From positions 1 to 11,240 of the forward strand of contig CAAFPE010000022.1 of assembly GCA_900764755.1 (NCBI GenBank): a stretch of DNA of 11,240 nt. Reading direction: 5' to 3'. Every line of letters starts with the position of its first letter. The first letter of the stretch is position 1. Both the position numbers and the translations under genes were made by a program. The notes beneath the pieces were generated by a model that did not search any database, had not been told where the DNA came from, and was given only the letters and a program-made list of their open reading frames with translations. The stretch comes from an uncultured Oscillospiraceae bacterium. GTDB taxonomy: Bacteria; Bacillota; Clostridia; Oscillospirales; Oscillospiraceae. Below, in pieces: positions 4,147-11,240 of the stretch.

Positions 4147-5334
4147 CTATACGGCCTCGGCAGGGGTGTCGGGGTAGGAGGAGTACAGCACCTTCAGAGC
4201 GATGGGGGTTACCACGGCGGACACAATGATCAGCAGAATGATTGCCGGGAAATAAGCTGCGTTCATCAGGCCCACGGCCAGTCCCTTCTGGGAGACGATG
4301 AGGGCTACCTCGCCCCGGTTCATCATTCCAACACCGATCTTTAGGGCATCCTCCTTCGTGAAGCGGCAGATCCAGGCCATGAGGCCGCAGCCTACGATCT
4401 TAGAGAGCAGCCCGACCACCAGGAAGGCCAGAGAGAATGCCAGAATGGAGGTGTCAAAGGCGCTGATGTCTGTGCTGATGCCAACCGATGCAAAGAACAG
4501 GGGGCCGAACAGCGTATAGGAATTGACGTCCAGCCGGCGCTCGATGTCTCCGGAATCCCGCAGCTTGGACAGGACCAGGCCGGCCACATAGGCCCCGGTG
4601 ATGTCAGCGATCCCAAAGAACTCCTCCGCCAGATAGGACATAAGGAAGCAGAAGGCCAGACCAAGCACCGTCAGCCTTTTGGTCCTGGGGTGGCGATGGC
4701 TCATGCGCTCAAAGACTTGGTAAACCAGGTAGCCCACCACCCCGGAGAAGAGGAAAAACAGCCCGGTATCCGCCAGCACCTTGGCTGGAGAGGTGGATAC
4801 GTCTTTAAAGCCAGTGATTACTGTCAGGACGATGATGCCCAGCACATCGTCGATGATGGCGGCGGAGAGAATTGTGGTCCCCACCCGGGTCTTGAGATGA
4901 CCTAATTCCCGAAGGGCCTGGACTGTGATGGATACAGAGGTGGCGGTCAGGATGCAGCCCATAAATAGGGCGTGATAAAACGAGTCGGAGCCAAAGCCCT
5001 CAAACCCGTAAAAGGCGATGTACAGAGCTGTTCCTGCCGCAAGAGGCAGGAGAACTCCGCATATCGCGACCAAAAGAGCAATAGGGCCGCTTTTGATGAT
5101 CTCATCGATGTCAGAGTCCAGTCCTGCGCTGAACATCAGCAGTACCACGCCTAATTCAGCCATCTGAGTTAAAAAATCCGAGGGCTGCACCAGGCCCAGA
5201 AGGCATGGTCCGATGAGCAGACCGGCAAGAATCTCTCCGGCTACTTGGGGGGCCTTCCACCTTCGGGCCAGAAGCCCCATATATTTTCCGGCCACGAGGA
5301 CCACTGCGATGTCCCGAAAAATCACATAATCCAA
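4147..5334 (-). CDS. CPA2-family cation/proton antiporter
   Basis: A 395-aa integral membrane protein of the Na+/H+ exchanger fold (PF00999, CPA2/Kef-NapA type), exchanging K+ or Na+ for H+ across the cytoplasmic membrane. About 12 hydrophobic segments span the whole length. Family motifs seen are GEILAGLLIGP (33-43), FSAGLD (68-73), TATSVSIT (130-137) and the paired ion-binding aspartates in AAIIDDVLGI (Asp162-Asp163). It ends soon after the last membrane segment and lacks the RCK/TrkA-N domain of KefB/KefC, so nucleotide or glutathione gating through such a domain is not expected. The start is TTG, chosen because AAGGTGGGAG lies just upstream in the - strand transcript. It has its own promoter about 90 bases upstream. 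The ion specificity cannot be read from the sequence. Confidence 0.9.
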   Translation of the reverse strand: MDYVIFRDIAVVLVAGKYMGLLARRWKAPQVAGEILAGLLIGPCLLGLVQPSDFLTQMAELGVVLLMFSAGLDSDIDEIIKSGPIALLVAICGVLLPLAAGTALYIAFYGFEGFGSDSFYHALFMGCILTATSVSITVQALRELGHLKTRVGTTILSAAIIDDVLGIIVLTVITGFKDVSTSPAKVLADTGLFFLFSGVVGYLVYQVFERMSHRHPRTKRLTVLGLAFCFLMSYLAEEFFGIADITGAYVAGLVLSKLRDSGDIERRLDVNSYTLFGPLFFASVGISTDISAFDTSILAFSLAFLVVGLLSKIVGCGLMAWICRFTKEDALKIGVGMMNRGEVALIVSQKGLAVGLMNAAYFPAIILLIIVSAVVTPIALKVLYSSYPDTPAEAV

Positions 5335-5424
5335 TGTGCTCCCACCTTGTTAAGCTGATTTTATACACCGCTGCATTGGGCCGTCCGGCGGCCTCTGTGT
5401 GGAAACGAGCGCGGTCTGCTGTTT

Positions 5425-5453
5425 ATGATAGCTGTCCACTGGCAGGAAGTCAA
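5425..5453 (-). promoter_or_regulatory. Antiporter promoter
   Basis: On the - strand TTGACT (5453-5448), a 17-base spacer and TATCAT (5430-5425) form a near-consensus sigma-A promoter. The start would be near 5418, leaving a leader of about 84 bases that contains a small hairpin, GGCCG/CGGCC. The rest of the 182-base gap between the antiporter and the LysR gene holds no recognised gene and no clear terminator for the regulator. Confidence 0.6.
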
Positions 5454-5516
5454 CGGCTCTCACCGTTCAGATTTCGTATATTTTTCATGGAGTACATGGG
5501 ATAGACCGCCGCTTAG

Positions 5517-6410
5517 TCAGCGGGGGATAATATCTGGAAGCCCTGCGACATACTGCCGGAGCTCCGTTTCAAACTTTTGGATCACTGCTTCCTTCTGTGT
5601 CTGGTGGTCCTTTGGCTTCAGCAGATAGCAGGTGCGGCAGGGCGGCGCAGGCAGGATGCGGCTCAAATGCAGATCATTGTCATGGTAGTGCTTAAAAATG
5701 CTGGTTGGAACGATACTGAAGCTGTTTGGAAGCCGGAGCAGATCTGGGATAATTTCTGTGGTATCTGTTACCATAATTGGAAGCTCAAGAGGATTCATCA
5801 GGCGGTCGTGCCACTCCACAAAGCGCGGTCCCCAGTCAAAATAGATCTCATTGCTCCGCTTCATTTCTCTTAAATCCACTTGGTCCGGATAGTTGGAGAC
5901 ACTTTTGCTGCTGATTAAGTAAAGCGGCTCATCAAAGATCGGAGTTGCTTCTACATACCGGGAATAAAAGACCCGGGGGCTGATGCCCACGTCCGCCTCT
6001 CTGTTTTCCAGCATGGAGATGATCCGGTCGGTCCAGTGGGTGGACAGTGTGATGGACAGTCGGTGATTGGTCAGCAACTCCAGATAGAAGCCCTTTAAAA
6101 CATGGTGCGTCAGGCTGATGACCGAAGAGACCCGCAGCACCTCAGTAACCGACCCGCTGCTCCAGTCCAGGATCTGCCGTTCCAGATCGATATATCGTTT
6201 GGCAAATTCAGCAAATTCCTCCCCCTTACGGGTCAGACTGATCCCCTTCTGCCCCGGACGGCGCTCTACCAGCTTCACATTCAATTCACCCTCCAGTTTT
6301 GCCAGTCGGCTGCTCACTGCGGATTGGGAGATAAACATGGACTCTGCCGTTTTAGTAAAGCTGCGTGTCTTAACGATGTTTACATAAGTTTCCAGAATTT
6401 CTAAATTCAT
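5517..6410 (-). CDS. LysR-family transcriptional regulator
   Basis: A 297-aa regulator with the standard LysR layout. An N-terminal winged helix-turn-helix has recognition region SFTKTAESMFISQSAVSSRL (17-36), followed by the linker helix, then a substrate-binding domain from about residue 92 to the end. It should bind DNA as a tetramer and respond to a small co-inducer. The ATG at 6410 is preferred over a TTG four codons upstream, because GGGGTG lies four bases before it and the protein then begins with the family-typical MNLEILETYV. It is divergent from the symporter gene with overlapping promoters, so it very probably controls that gene and represses itself. Its inducer is unknown, but the neighbours suggest an amino acid or a related acid. 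The gene is less GC-rich than trmB or the aminotransferase. Confidence 0.92.
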   Translation of the reverse strand: MNLEILETYVNIVKTRSFTKTAESMFISQSAVSSRLAKLEGELNVKLVERRPGQKGISLTRKGEEFAEFAKRYIDLERQILDWSSGSVTEVLRVSSVISLTHHVLKGFYLELLTNHRLSITLSTHWTDRIISMLENREADVGISPRVFYSRYVEATPIFDEPLYLISSKSVSNYPDQVDLREMKRSNEIYFDWGPRFVEWHDRLMNPLELPIMVTDTTEIIPDLLRLPNSFSIVPTSIFKHYHDNDLHLSRILPAPPCRTCYLLKPKDHQTQKEAVIQKFETELRQYVAGLPDIIPR

Positions 6411-6435
6411 GGTGCACCCCAAATATTTCTAATAG

Positions 6436-6450
6436 AGATATTATATATCT
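6436..6450. promoter_or_regulatory. Palindrome over the LysR -10, operator candidate
   Basis: AGATATTATATATCT is a perfect 15-base palindrome (arms AGATAT and ATATCT around TAT) that covers the -10 box of the LysR gene. The size suits a LysR-type box and the position suits autorepression. It does not fit the strict T-N11-A rule, and AT-rich palindromes can arise by chance. Confidence 0.4.
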
Positions 6451-6468
6451 ATAACATTCGTTTTACAA
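6440..6468 (-). promoter_or_regulatory. LysR gene promoter
   Basis: On the - strand TTGTAA (6468-6463), a 17-base spacer and a perfect TATAAT (6445-6440). The start would be near 6433, about 23 bases before the ATG. The -35 overlaps the -35 of the symporter promoter, so the two RNA polymerases would compete. Confidence 0.6.
6446..6458 (+). promoter_or_regulatory. TATCTATAACATT motif, copy 1
   Basis: TATCTATAACATT ends four bases before the -35 of the symporter promoter, where a LysR activator would bind. A copy with one extra A occurs at 8002-8015 upstream of the aminotransferase. A shared regulator site is inferred. Confidence 0.4.
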
Positions 6469-6490
6469 GATAATTGCTGTGTGATATAGT
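6462..6490 (+). promoter_or_regulatory. Symporter promoter
   Basis: TTTACA (6462-6467), a 17-base spacer and TATAGT (6485-6490). The start would be near 6497. It is divergent from the LysR promoter and overlaps it at the -35. Confidence 0.6.
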
Positions 6491-6723
6491 AGGGGCACAG
6501 AAAGCACAGTGGAAATTTTTATGCAAAGATCACCAATTTAGAAAACAGCTTTGGTACCGGCAGCTTGATATTTGTATGATTGTCCACTGTATGGCGAAAG
6601 AGGCGCGCGACTCTTGTTCTGTATTTGACTTCTGGGATTTTCGCTCATATCCCTGTGATGGATGTGGAAGAGGGCTCCAGAACCCAAGTAAAGTGTTGTG
6701 AAAAACAGGAGGTTCGCAGATTT
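6491..6723 (+). other. Long untranslated leader of the symporter gene
   Basis: About 227 bases separate the predicted start from the ATG at 6724. ACAGTGGA (6506-6513) can pair with TCCACTGT (6583-6590) to close a branched domain. Further on are small hairpins AAGAG/CTCTT (near 6599-6616) and GGGAT/ATCCC (near 6634-6653). The symporter frame stays open back to 6580, but no ribosome site supports a start there. No known riboswitch is recognised. The leader may be regulatory or simply long. Confidence 0.35.
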
Positions 6724-7944
6724 ATGCTGAAAAAATTGAACTCGATTGCCCTGTGGAAACAGATCGTTGTAGCCATTGTGCTGGGAGCGGCGTATGGCTT
6801 GCTGCTCCCGCAGGCTGTCCCATACATCGCATTTCTAGGGGACATTTTTCTCAGATTGCTGAAAATGCTGATTGCGCCTCTGGTGCTGTTTACACTGGTT
6901 AGTGGAGTCTGCAAAATGGGGGATGTGCGCCAGCTGCGAACGGTTGGGATCCGTATTGTTGTCTACTATCTTATCAGCAGTGCGATTGCTGCTGCCATCG
7001 GCATGGGTGTTGCATTGGTCAGCCAGCCTGGCCGGGGTGTGACAGATCTTTTGGGTTCGGAGGCCGGCGAGGCGGTTTCCTATAATTTTCTGGAAAATTT
7101 GATTTCCTGGGTTCCTACGAATATTTTTGAAGCGCTGACGACCGGCAATACACTGCAGATCATTGTATTTTCTATTTTGCTGGGTATTGTACTGCTGTTT
7201 ATCGGCGATTCTGCGGAGCACCTGATCCGCGTCGTTCACCAGGCGGCGGATGCAATGGTGAAGATGACCGACTTGATTATGAAAATCTCCCCTATCGGTA
7301 TCTTTTCCCTCATTGCCCAGATGATGACCAGTATCAGCAATGATATGCTGCTGCAGGTGCTGAATTTTATTATTACCGACTACATTGCTTGTCTGCTTGT
7401 CATTTTTATCCTACAGCCTTTGGCTGTGGGCTTCCTCACCAAGGAGAGTCCACTCAAGTTTGTAAAGAATATTACTTCGCCGATTGTAGTGGCAGCATCC
7501 ACCACATCCTCTGCTGCCACACTTCCCACAGCGATCCACTGCGCCGAGAAGGATCTTGGCGTACCGGAAAATATTTATGGCTTTACACTTCCTCTGGGCA
7601 ATACCTGTAATATGAACGGAATGGCGGTTGTTTTAGGTGTAATTGCAGTCTTTGCCTCTAACCTTTACGGCTATCCCATGACCGCGGCCTCTCTGATTCA
7701 ATTTGTGTTTATGGGTCTGGTCCTGTCTGTGGGCTGTGCTGGAGTGAAAGGGGCTGGAATTGTCATGTCCACAGTTTTGCTCCAGACGCTTGGGATGCCG
7801 TTGACACTGATTCCCATCTTGGCTGCGATTTGGCCCGTTGTGGATCCTGCGCATACCACAGGGAATATCACTGGAGATCTGGCAGGAACGACAATCGTTG
7901 CCAGCTCGCTGGGAAAGCTGGATCGGGATACATTCCGTGCCTAA
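6724..7944 (+). CDS. DAACS-family cation:amino acid/carboxylate symporter
   Basis: A 406-aa membrane transporter of the glutamate transporter (GltP/DctA/SstT) fold. Landmarks are the HP1 tip TSSAATLPTA (261-270), GFTLPLGNTCNMNGMAVV (286-303, the TM7 NMDG region), the HP2 stretch GAGIVMSTVLLQTLG (343-357) and TM8 DPAHTTGNITGD (374-385). Compared with archaeal GltPh, Asp394, Asn401 and Asp405 are kept (Asp374, Asn381, Asp385), but Arg397, which binds the acidic side chain, is His377, and cation-site Asp312 is Asn298. A neutral or unusual substrate is therefore likelier than glutamate or aspartate. AGGAGG (6707-6712) lies 11 bases before the ATG; an upstream extension to 6580 has no ribosome site. 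Aminotransferase and RidA genes follow, suggesting uptake for catabolism. Confidence 0.9.
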   Translation: MLKKLNSIALWKQIVVAIVLGAAYGLLLPQAVPYIAFLGDIFLRLLKMLIAPLVLFTLVSGVCKMGDVRQLRTVGIRIVVYYLISSAIAAAIGMGVALVSQPGRGVTDLLGSEAGEAVSYNFLENLISWVPTNIFEALTTGNTLQIIVFSILLGIVLLFIGDSAEHLIRVVHQAADAMVKMTDLIMKISPIGIFSLIAQMMTSISNDMLLQVLNFIITDYIACLLVIFILQPLAVGFLTKESPLKFVKNITSPIVVAASTTSSAATLPTAIHCAEKDLGVPENIYGFTLPLGNTCNMNGMAVVLGVIAVFASNLYGYPMTAASLIQFVFMGLVLSVGCAGVKGAGIVMSTVLLQTLGMPLTLIPILAAIWPVVDPAHTTGNITGDLAGTTIVASSLGKLDRDTFRA

Positions 7945-8001
7945 TTTCAAAAATGATCTGGAAATATCTAAAATCTGGACAGGTATTCCCTGCTTTCTAG
8001 G

Positions 8002-8015
8002 TATCTATAAACATT
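8002..8015 (+). promoter_or_regulatory. TATCTATAAACATT motif, copy 2
   Basis: This copy lies in the 119-base gap between the symporter and the aminotransferase and runs into TTGACA (8014-8019). That box resembles a -35 but has no good -10 at normal spacing (CACATC at 17), as expected if a promoter here needs an activator. It differs from the copy at 6446-6458 by one inserted A. No terminator is seen after the symporter, so read-through is also possible. Confidence 0.4.
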
Positions 8016-8063
8016 GACATAAATTATCACTATCATCACATCAAGTCCAGGAGGCTAAATTAT

Positions 8064-9278
8064 ATGACACTTCAGGAAAAATTTTCAAGATTGGGCACTG
8101 ACAACGCCCCCGGCCAGGAGGGCCTTCAGAAGGAGGAGGCCCTTCCCATGATCGGGGACAAGCTGCAGGGACCGGCGGTTGACTTCTCCCACGGAGATGT
8201 CAACGCCCACACACCGATCCCAGGCAGTCTGGAGACCTTTGTGAAGCAGTACGCTGTGGAGGGCACCTATCAGGCCTACACGGAGTACCGGGGCAAGGGG
8301 ACCATCCGCCAGTATCTGGCGGAAAAGCTGGCAGAATACAGCGGTGCTCCGGTGGACCCCGATACAGAGATCATTCTGACCCCTGGTACTCAGGGCGCGC
8401 TGTTCCTGGCTATGGGCTCGCTGGTGGCCCGCGGAGACAAGGTGGCCATCGTGGAACCGGACTATTTTGACAATCGGAAGCTGGTGGAGTTCTTTGAAGG
8501 GGAGATCGTCCCCATCCAGATGCGCTGGCAGGAGGTGGAACGCAACTCCGGCATCGACCTGGAGCAGCTGGAGGAGGCCTTCAAGAGCGGGGTCAAGCTG
8601 TTCCTCTACTCCAACCCCAACAACCCCACCGGCGTGGTCTACTCCCCTGAGGAGGTGGCCGCCATCGGCCGCCTGGCCAAGCAGTACAACGTGGCGGTTT
8701 TGGCAGATGAGTTGTACAGCCGGCAGATCTTTGACCCGGAGCAGCCCTATACCCATCTGCGCGCCCTGGAGGAGAAGCCTGACCAGCTGATCACCATCAT
8801 CGGCCCCTCCAAGACGGAGTCCCTCAGCGGGTTCCGCCTGGGTGTGGGCTATGGCAACGCGGAGATCATCACCCGGATGGAGAAGCTTCAGGCCGTGGTC
8901 TCGCTGCGCTGCGCCGGCTACTGCCAGGCCGCGTTCCTGAACTGGTTCTCTGAGCCAGAGGGCTGGATGGAGCGGCGGATCGCCGAACATAAGCGCATCC
9001 GAGATGACCTGATGGCGGTCATCAACCGCTGTCCTGGCTGCTGGGCACGTCCTTCGGAGGGCGGAAGCTATCTCTTCCTGCGTCTCCCGCCGCTGAAGGT
9101 GGACATCTTCCAGTTTGTCAAACTCTGCCGCATCCAGGCCAACGTCACCGTCACCCCTGGTACGGAGTTTGGCAAGCAATATGACAATTTTGTCCGAATG
9201 AACTTCTCCCAGGACCACGATAAGGCCGTGTCCGCAGTGGAGAGAATTTGTAAGATGGTTGAGAGGTATCGCGTATGA
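8064..9278 (+). CDS. PLP-dependent aminotransferase, class I/II
   Basis: A 404-aa fold-type I enzyme moving an amino group between an amino acid and a 2-oxo acid, probably cytosolic. Key residues are all present: SNPNNPTG (183-190), Asp215 and Tyr218 in ADELYSR, Schiff-base Lys250 in GPSKTESLSGFRLG, phosphate-binding Arg258, and a carboxylate-binding Arg378 in FVRMNFS. Length is typical. AGGAGG (8049-8054) stands nine bases before the ATG. The next gene, ridA-like, overlaps by four bases (ATGA), so the two are translationally coupled. That pairing suggests that the reaction, or a downstream one, releases reactive enamine/imine. The amino-acid specificity cannot be read, and a beta-lyase activity in the same fold is possible. 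Base composition is clearly more GC-rich than the symporter. Confidence 0.93.
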   Translation: MTLQEKFSRLGTDNAPGQEGLQKEEALPMIGDKLQGPAVDFSHGDVNAHTPIPGSLETFVKQYAVEGTYQAYTEYRGKGTIRQYLAEKLAEYSGAPVDPDTEIILTPGTQGALFLAMGSLVARGDKVAIVEPDYFDNRKLVEFFEGEIVPIQMRWQEVERNSGIDLEQLEEAFKSGVKLFLYSNPNNPTGVVYSPEEVAAIGRLAKQYNVAVLADELYSRQIFDPEQPYTHLRALEEKPDQLITIIGPSKTESLSGFRLGVGYGNAEIITRMEKLQAVVSLRCAGYCQAAFLNWFSEPEGWMERRIAEHKRIRDDLMAVINRCPGCWARPSEGGSYLFLRLPPLKVDIFQFVKLCRIQANVTVTPGTEFGKQYDNFVRMNFSQDHDKAVSAVERICKMVERYRV

Positions 9279-9709
9279 GTACGAATCAGAATCCTATTCC
9301 TCAGGGGAAGTACGTCCCTGCCACCCGGGGCGGCCGCATGATCTTTACGGCCGGCATGACCCCGCGGGACCACGGTGTGCTGATCTTCTCCGGTAAGGTC
9401 AAGGCGGAGGAGTCGTTAGAGACCTATCGGGCCGCCGTCCGGCAGGCCGCCGCCAACTGCCTCACCGCCGCTCGGAATACGCTGGCAGAGGGAGAGCGGA
9501 TCCAGCAGCTGCTGTATATGACGGTGTACATCAACGGTGAGGCGGGCTTCAGTTCCCACGCGAAGCTGGCGGACTTTGCCTCCGAGTATCTGGTGGAGGA
9601 ACTGGGTGAGGCCGGGATCGGCAGCCGGGCCGCCATTGGGATCGCTTCCCTGCCCGGGGAGGCCCCGGTAGAGGTCCAGATGGTCCTGATGGCCTCTGAG
9701 CTGCAATAA
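9275..9709 (+). CDS. RidA-family enamine/imine deaminase
   Basis: A 144-aa member of the RidA/YjgF/YER057c/UK114 family, small cytosolic proteins usually acting as trimers that hydrolyse reactive enamines and imines released by PLP enzymes to the 2-oxo acid and ammonia. The catalytic Arg equivalent to Arg105 of Salmonella RidA appears as Arg118 in GSRAAIGIASLP, and the glutamate equivalent to Glu120 as Glu133 in PVEVQMVLMA, so it is probably active. Its ATG overlaps the aminotransferase stop (ATGA, 9275-9278). It likely relies on translation of the upstream gene, and its substrate is probably made by that enzyme. A long hairpin ends the unit. Confidence 0.93.
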   Translation: MSTNQNPIPQGKYVPATRGGRMIFTAGMTPRDHGVLIFSGKVKAEESLETYRAAVRQAAANCLTAARNTLAEGERIQQLLYMTVYINGEAGFSSHAKLADFASEYLVEELGEAGIGSRAAIGIASLPGEAPVEVQMVLMASELQ

Positions 9710-9715
9710 TATGAG

Positions 9716-9760
9716 ACAGCGCCTCCCCTGACCGGTCCGGTCGGGGGAGGCGCTGTGTTG
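9716..9760. terminator. Shared hairpin terminator between RidA and MATE genes
   Basis: ACAGCGCCTCCCC (9716-9728) pairs perfectly with GGGGAGGCGCTGT (9744-9756). The loop itself folds as GACCGG/CCGGTC, giving an almost continuous long stem. GTTGTAT follows on the + strand, and the other side is moderately T-rich, so the U tracts are weak on both sides. Its position between convergent genes suggests a bidirectional terminator. Confidence 0.65.
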
Positions 9761-9777
9761 TATCCAAAGCGGCGGGC

Positions 9778-11136
9778 TCAGCCGGGGGACTTCCCAGGCT
9801 GTCCATAGAGCCTGCGAAGGTGGGAGATGCTCCAGATGCTTGCGGGGATAAGAAACAGGTCGGCGCAGACCCAGGCGGCGGGGGAGGCAAAGCAGGCTCC
9901 TGTGAAGCCGATGGCGGGTACCAGAAGGGTGGCGACCCCCATCCGGGCGAACATTTCCATTACGCCGGCCAGAATGGCCAGGTTGCTGAAGCCCATTCCC
10001 TGGATGGAGAAGCGGAGGATATTCACCAGGGCCAGGGGGAAGAAAAAGGCGCCCAGGGTGGTGATGTACTGGGCGGTATAGCCGATCAGGGCCTCCTCAC
10101 CGGGATTGAGGAAGAGCAGGGCCATCTGGGGGGCGAAGAAAAAGATGGCGGCAAAGGAGAGCACTGCATAGCCCAGGCCCAGCAGGGAGCAGGCCCGGAT
10201 CCCCTGCCCCAGGCGGTCCAGCTTGACCGCCCCCACGTTCTGTCCGCAGTAGGTGGCCATAGTGGCCCCCATGGCGTCAAAGGGGCAGCAGATGACCTGG
10301 AACAGCTTGGTCCCCGCCGCCACAGAGGCCACATATCGGCTGCCCAGGCGGTTGACGGCGGACTGGAGGACGATGGAGCCGATGGCGGTGATGGAGTATT
10401 GAAGCCCCATGGGGATGCCCATGAGACAGAGGGTGCGGCAGGTGCGGCCATCCAGCCGCCGCTCCTCCGGCGTCATGTGGAGGATGGGGAAGCGCTTGAC
10501 CATAAAGGCCAGGCAGGCCAGGCCGGACACACCCTGGGAGATGACAGTGGCCAGAGCGGCCCCGGCCACACCGGTATGGCAGTACAGGATCAGGAGCAGG
10601 TCCAGGGCGATATTCAGCACCGAGGAGATGGCAAGAAAATACACGGGCGTCTTGCTGTCACCCAGGGCCCGGATCACCGCAGCCAACAGATTGTAGAGGA
10701 AGGTGGTGGGGATGCCCAGGAAAATGATGAGGATATACCAGTAGGCCCCGTCAAAGATGTCCTCCGGGGTCTGCATCACGGTGAGGATGGTGCGGCAGAG
10801 CAGACCGGTGACCACCGTCAGCACCACGGCGAACAGGGCGGACAGCCACCCGGCATTGGCCACACAGCGGCGCATCTGACTGTGATCTCCGGCCCCCATG
10901 CGCTGGGCCACGGGAATGGCGAAGCCATTGCACACACCCATACAGAAGCCGATCACGCAGAAGTTGATGGAACTGGTGGAGCCGACAGAGGCCAGGGCGG
11001 AGGCGCCCAGCAGCTGTCCCACGATCATGGTGTCCATCATATTGTAAAACTGCTGGAACAGCATTCCGAACAGGGTGGGCAGGGCGAAGCTCCAGATCAG
11101 GCGCATGGGGCTGCCTGTGGTGAGATCTCGTGTCAT
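9778..11136 (-). CDS. MATE-family efflux transporter
   Basis: A 452-aa multidrug and toxin extrusion protein, exporting small molecules across the cytoplasmic membrane in exchange for Na+ or H+. About 12 membrane segments form two pseudo-repeated halves. The N-terminal repeat contains GMLFQQFYNMMDTMIVGQLL (24-43) and a Gly/Ala-rich ALASVGSTSSIN, both typical of the family in Clostridia. Length is usual. AAGGAGG eight bases before the ATG at 11136 fixes the start; an ATG seven bases further upstream is out of frame and too close to that site. It converges on the aminotransferase-RidA unit and need not belong to it. The substrate is not predictable. Confidence 0.93.
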   Translation of the reverse strand: MTRDLTTGSPMRLIWSFALPTLFGMLFQQFYNMMDTMIVGQLLGASALASVGSTSSINFCVIGFCMGVCNGFAIPVAQRMGAGDHSQMRRCVANAGWLSALFAVVLTVVTGLLCRTILTVMQTPEDIFDGAYWYILIIFLGIPTTFLYNLLAAVIRALGDSKTPVYFLAISSVLNIALDLLLILYCHTGVAGAALATVISQGVSGLACLAFMVKRFPILHMTPEERRLDGRTCRTLCLMGIPMGLQYSITAIGSIVLQSAVNRLGSRYVASVAAGTKLFQVICCPFDAMGATMATYCGQNVGAVKLDRLGQGIRACSLLGLGYAVLSFAAIFFFAPQMALLFLNPGEEALIGYTAQYITTLGAFFFPLALVNILRFSIQGMGFSNLAILAGVMEMFARMGVATLLVPAIGFTGACFASPAAWVCADLFLIPASIWSISHLRRLYGQPGKSPG

Positions 11137-11208
11137 GGGTCATCCCTCCTTGATGGGGTCAGCGGGCGGCCTGCGGGGCGGGCCGCAAATCGAATGGGAC
11201 AGGTTATT

Positions 11209-11237
11209 ATCATAATTCAGAGGGGCGGAGATGAAAA
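11209..11237 (-). promoter_or_regulatory. Possible MATE gene promoter
   Basis: On the - strand TTTTCA (11237-11232), a 17-base spacer and TATGAT (11214-11209). The -35 is a poor match. The GC-rich leader between about 11202 and the ATG contains a GCGGCCCGCCCC/GCAGGCCGC stretch that may fold. Confidence 0.35.
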
Positions 11238-11240
11238 GAG

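Noticed and set aside
6474..6701. Cysteine-containing frame in the symporter leader, possible leader peptide ending QNPSKVL
   Set aside because: No ribosome site precedes any ATG in it, and it has no run of regulatory codons.
6580..6723. 48-codon N-terminal extension of the symporter
   Set aside because: The upstream start is TTG without a ribosome site, and the extension resembles no part of the DAACS family, whose members begin near the first membrane helix as at 6724.
8085..9218. 377-aa frame antisense to the aminotransferase
   Set aside because: It is a shadow of a GC-rich gene whose PLP motifs are all intact; the frame shows no motif of its own.

Overview
The window reads as a Clostridia chromosome, most likely a gut Oscillospiraceae relative (Flavonifractor/Lawsonibacter-like). 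This is inferred from the GC-rich host genes, AGGAGG-type ribosome sites, a TnpX/TndX-type recombinase and gut-Firmicute gene families; no taxonomic marker proves it. It falls into two parts: the right-hand end of an integrative element (about 1-2871) and a chromosomal flank (about 2872-11240).

Element end (1-2871). Bases 1-453 hold no convincing protein gene but are packed with RNA and DNA symmetry: a + strand terminator (1-83), a three-armed structure that can terminate transcripts on either strand (127-203), a - strand terminator (228-260), a hairpin that pairs fully only as + strand RNA (308-342), a 25-base palindrome (355-379), and a hairpin with a perfect 12-bp stem that swallows the Shine-Dalgarno of the next gene (406-444). 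Then come a 140-aa protein resembling sigma-70 region 4 (454-876), a second copy of the same palindrome (924-948), a small unrecognised 49-codon ORF (1028-1177) and a large serine recombinase (TTG start 1158-2864). The two palindromes sit 74 and 79 bases upstream of the sigma-like gene and of the small ORF/recombinase pair. The layout suggests a shared operator plus translational control over the element's excision/integration functions.

tRNA junction (2872-3359). The element ends against the terminator of a tRNA-Pro(UGG) gene on the - strand. Behind the tRNA lie two TGTGGTCAA repeats with an inverted copy, and then a decayed second tRNA-Pro. This looks like an older integration scar. A divergent promoter pair sharing a palindromic TTGCAA -35 box could drive the tRNA region leftward and trmB rightward.

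Housekeeping and transport genes (3360-5453). trmB (tRNA m7G46 methyltransferase) ends at a strong terminator facing a CPA2-type cation/proton antiporter on the opposite strand, which has its own well-formed promoter.

Amino-acid uptake and catabolism module (5517-9760). A LysR regulator is divergent from a DAACS-family sodium:amino/carboxylic acid symporter, with overlapping promoters. Downstream are a PLP aminotransferase and, overlapping it by four bases, a RidA-type enamine/imine deaminase. A shared TATCTATAA(A)CATT motif in front of the symporter and in front of the aminotransferase suggests one regulator controls both. The symporter lacks the arginine that recognises acidic side chains and a cation-site aspartate, so its substrate is unlikely to be simply glutamate or aspartate. 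A MATE exporter on the - strand (9778-11136) converges on RidA across a long hairpin.
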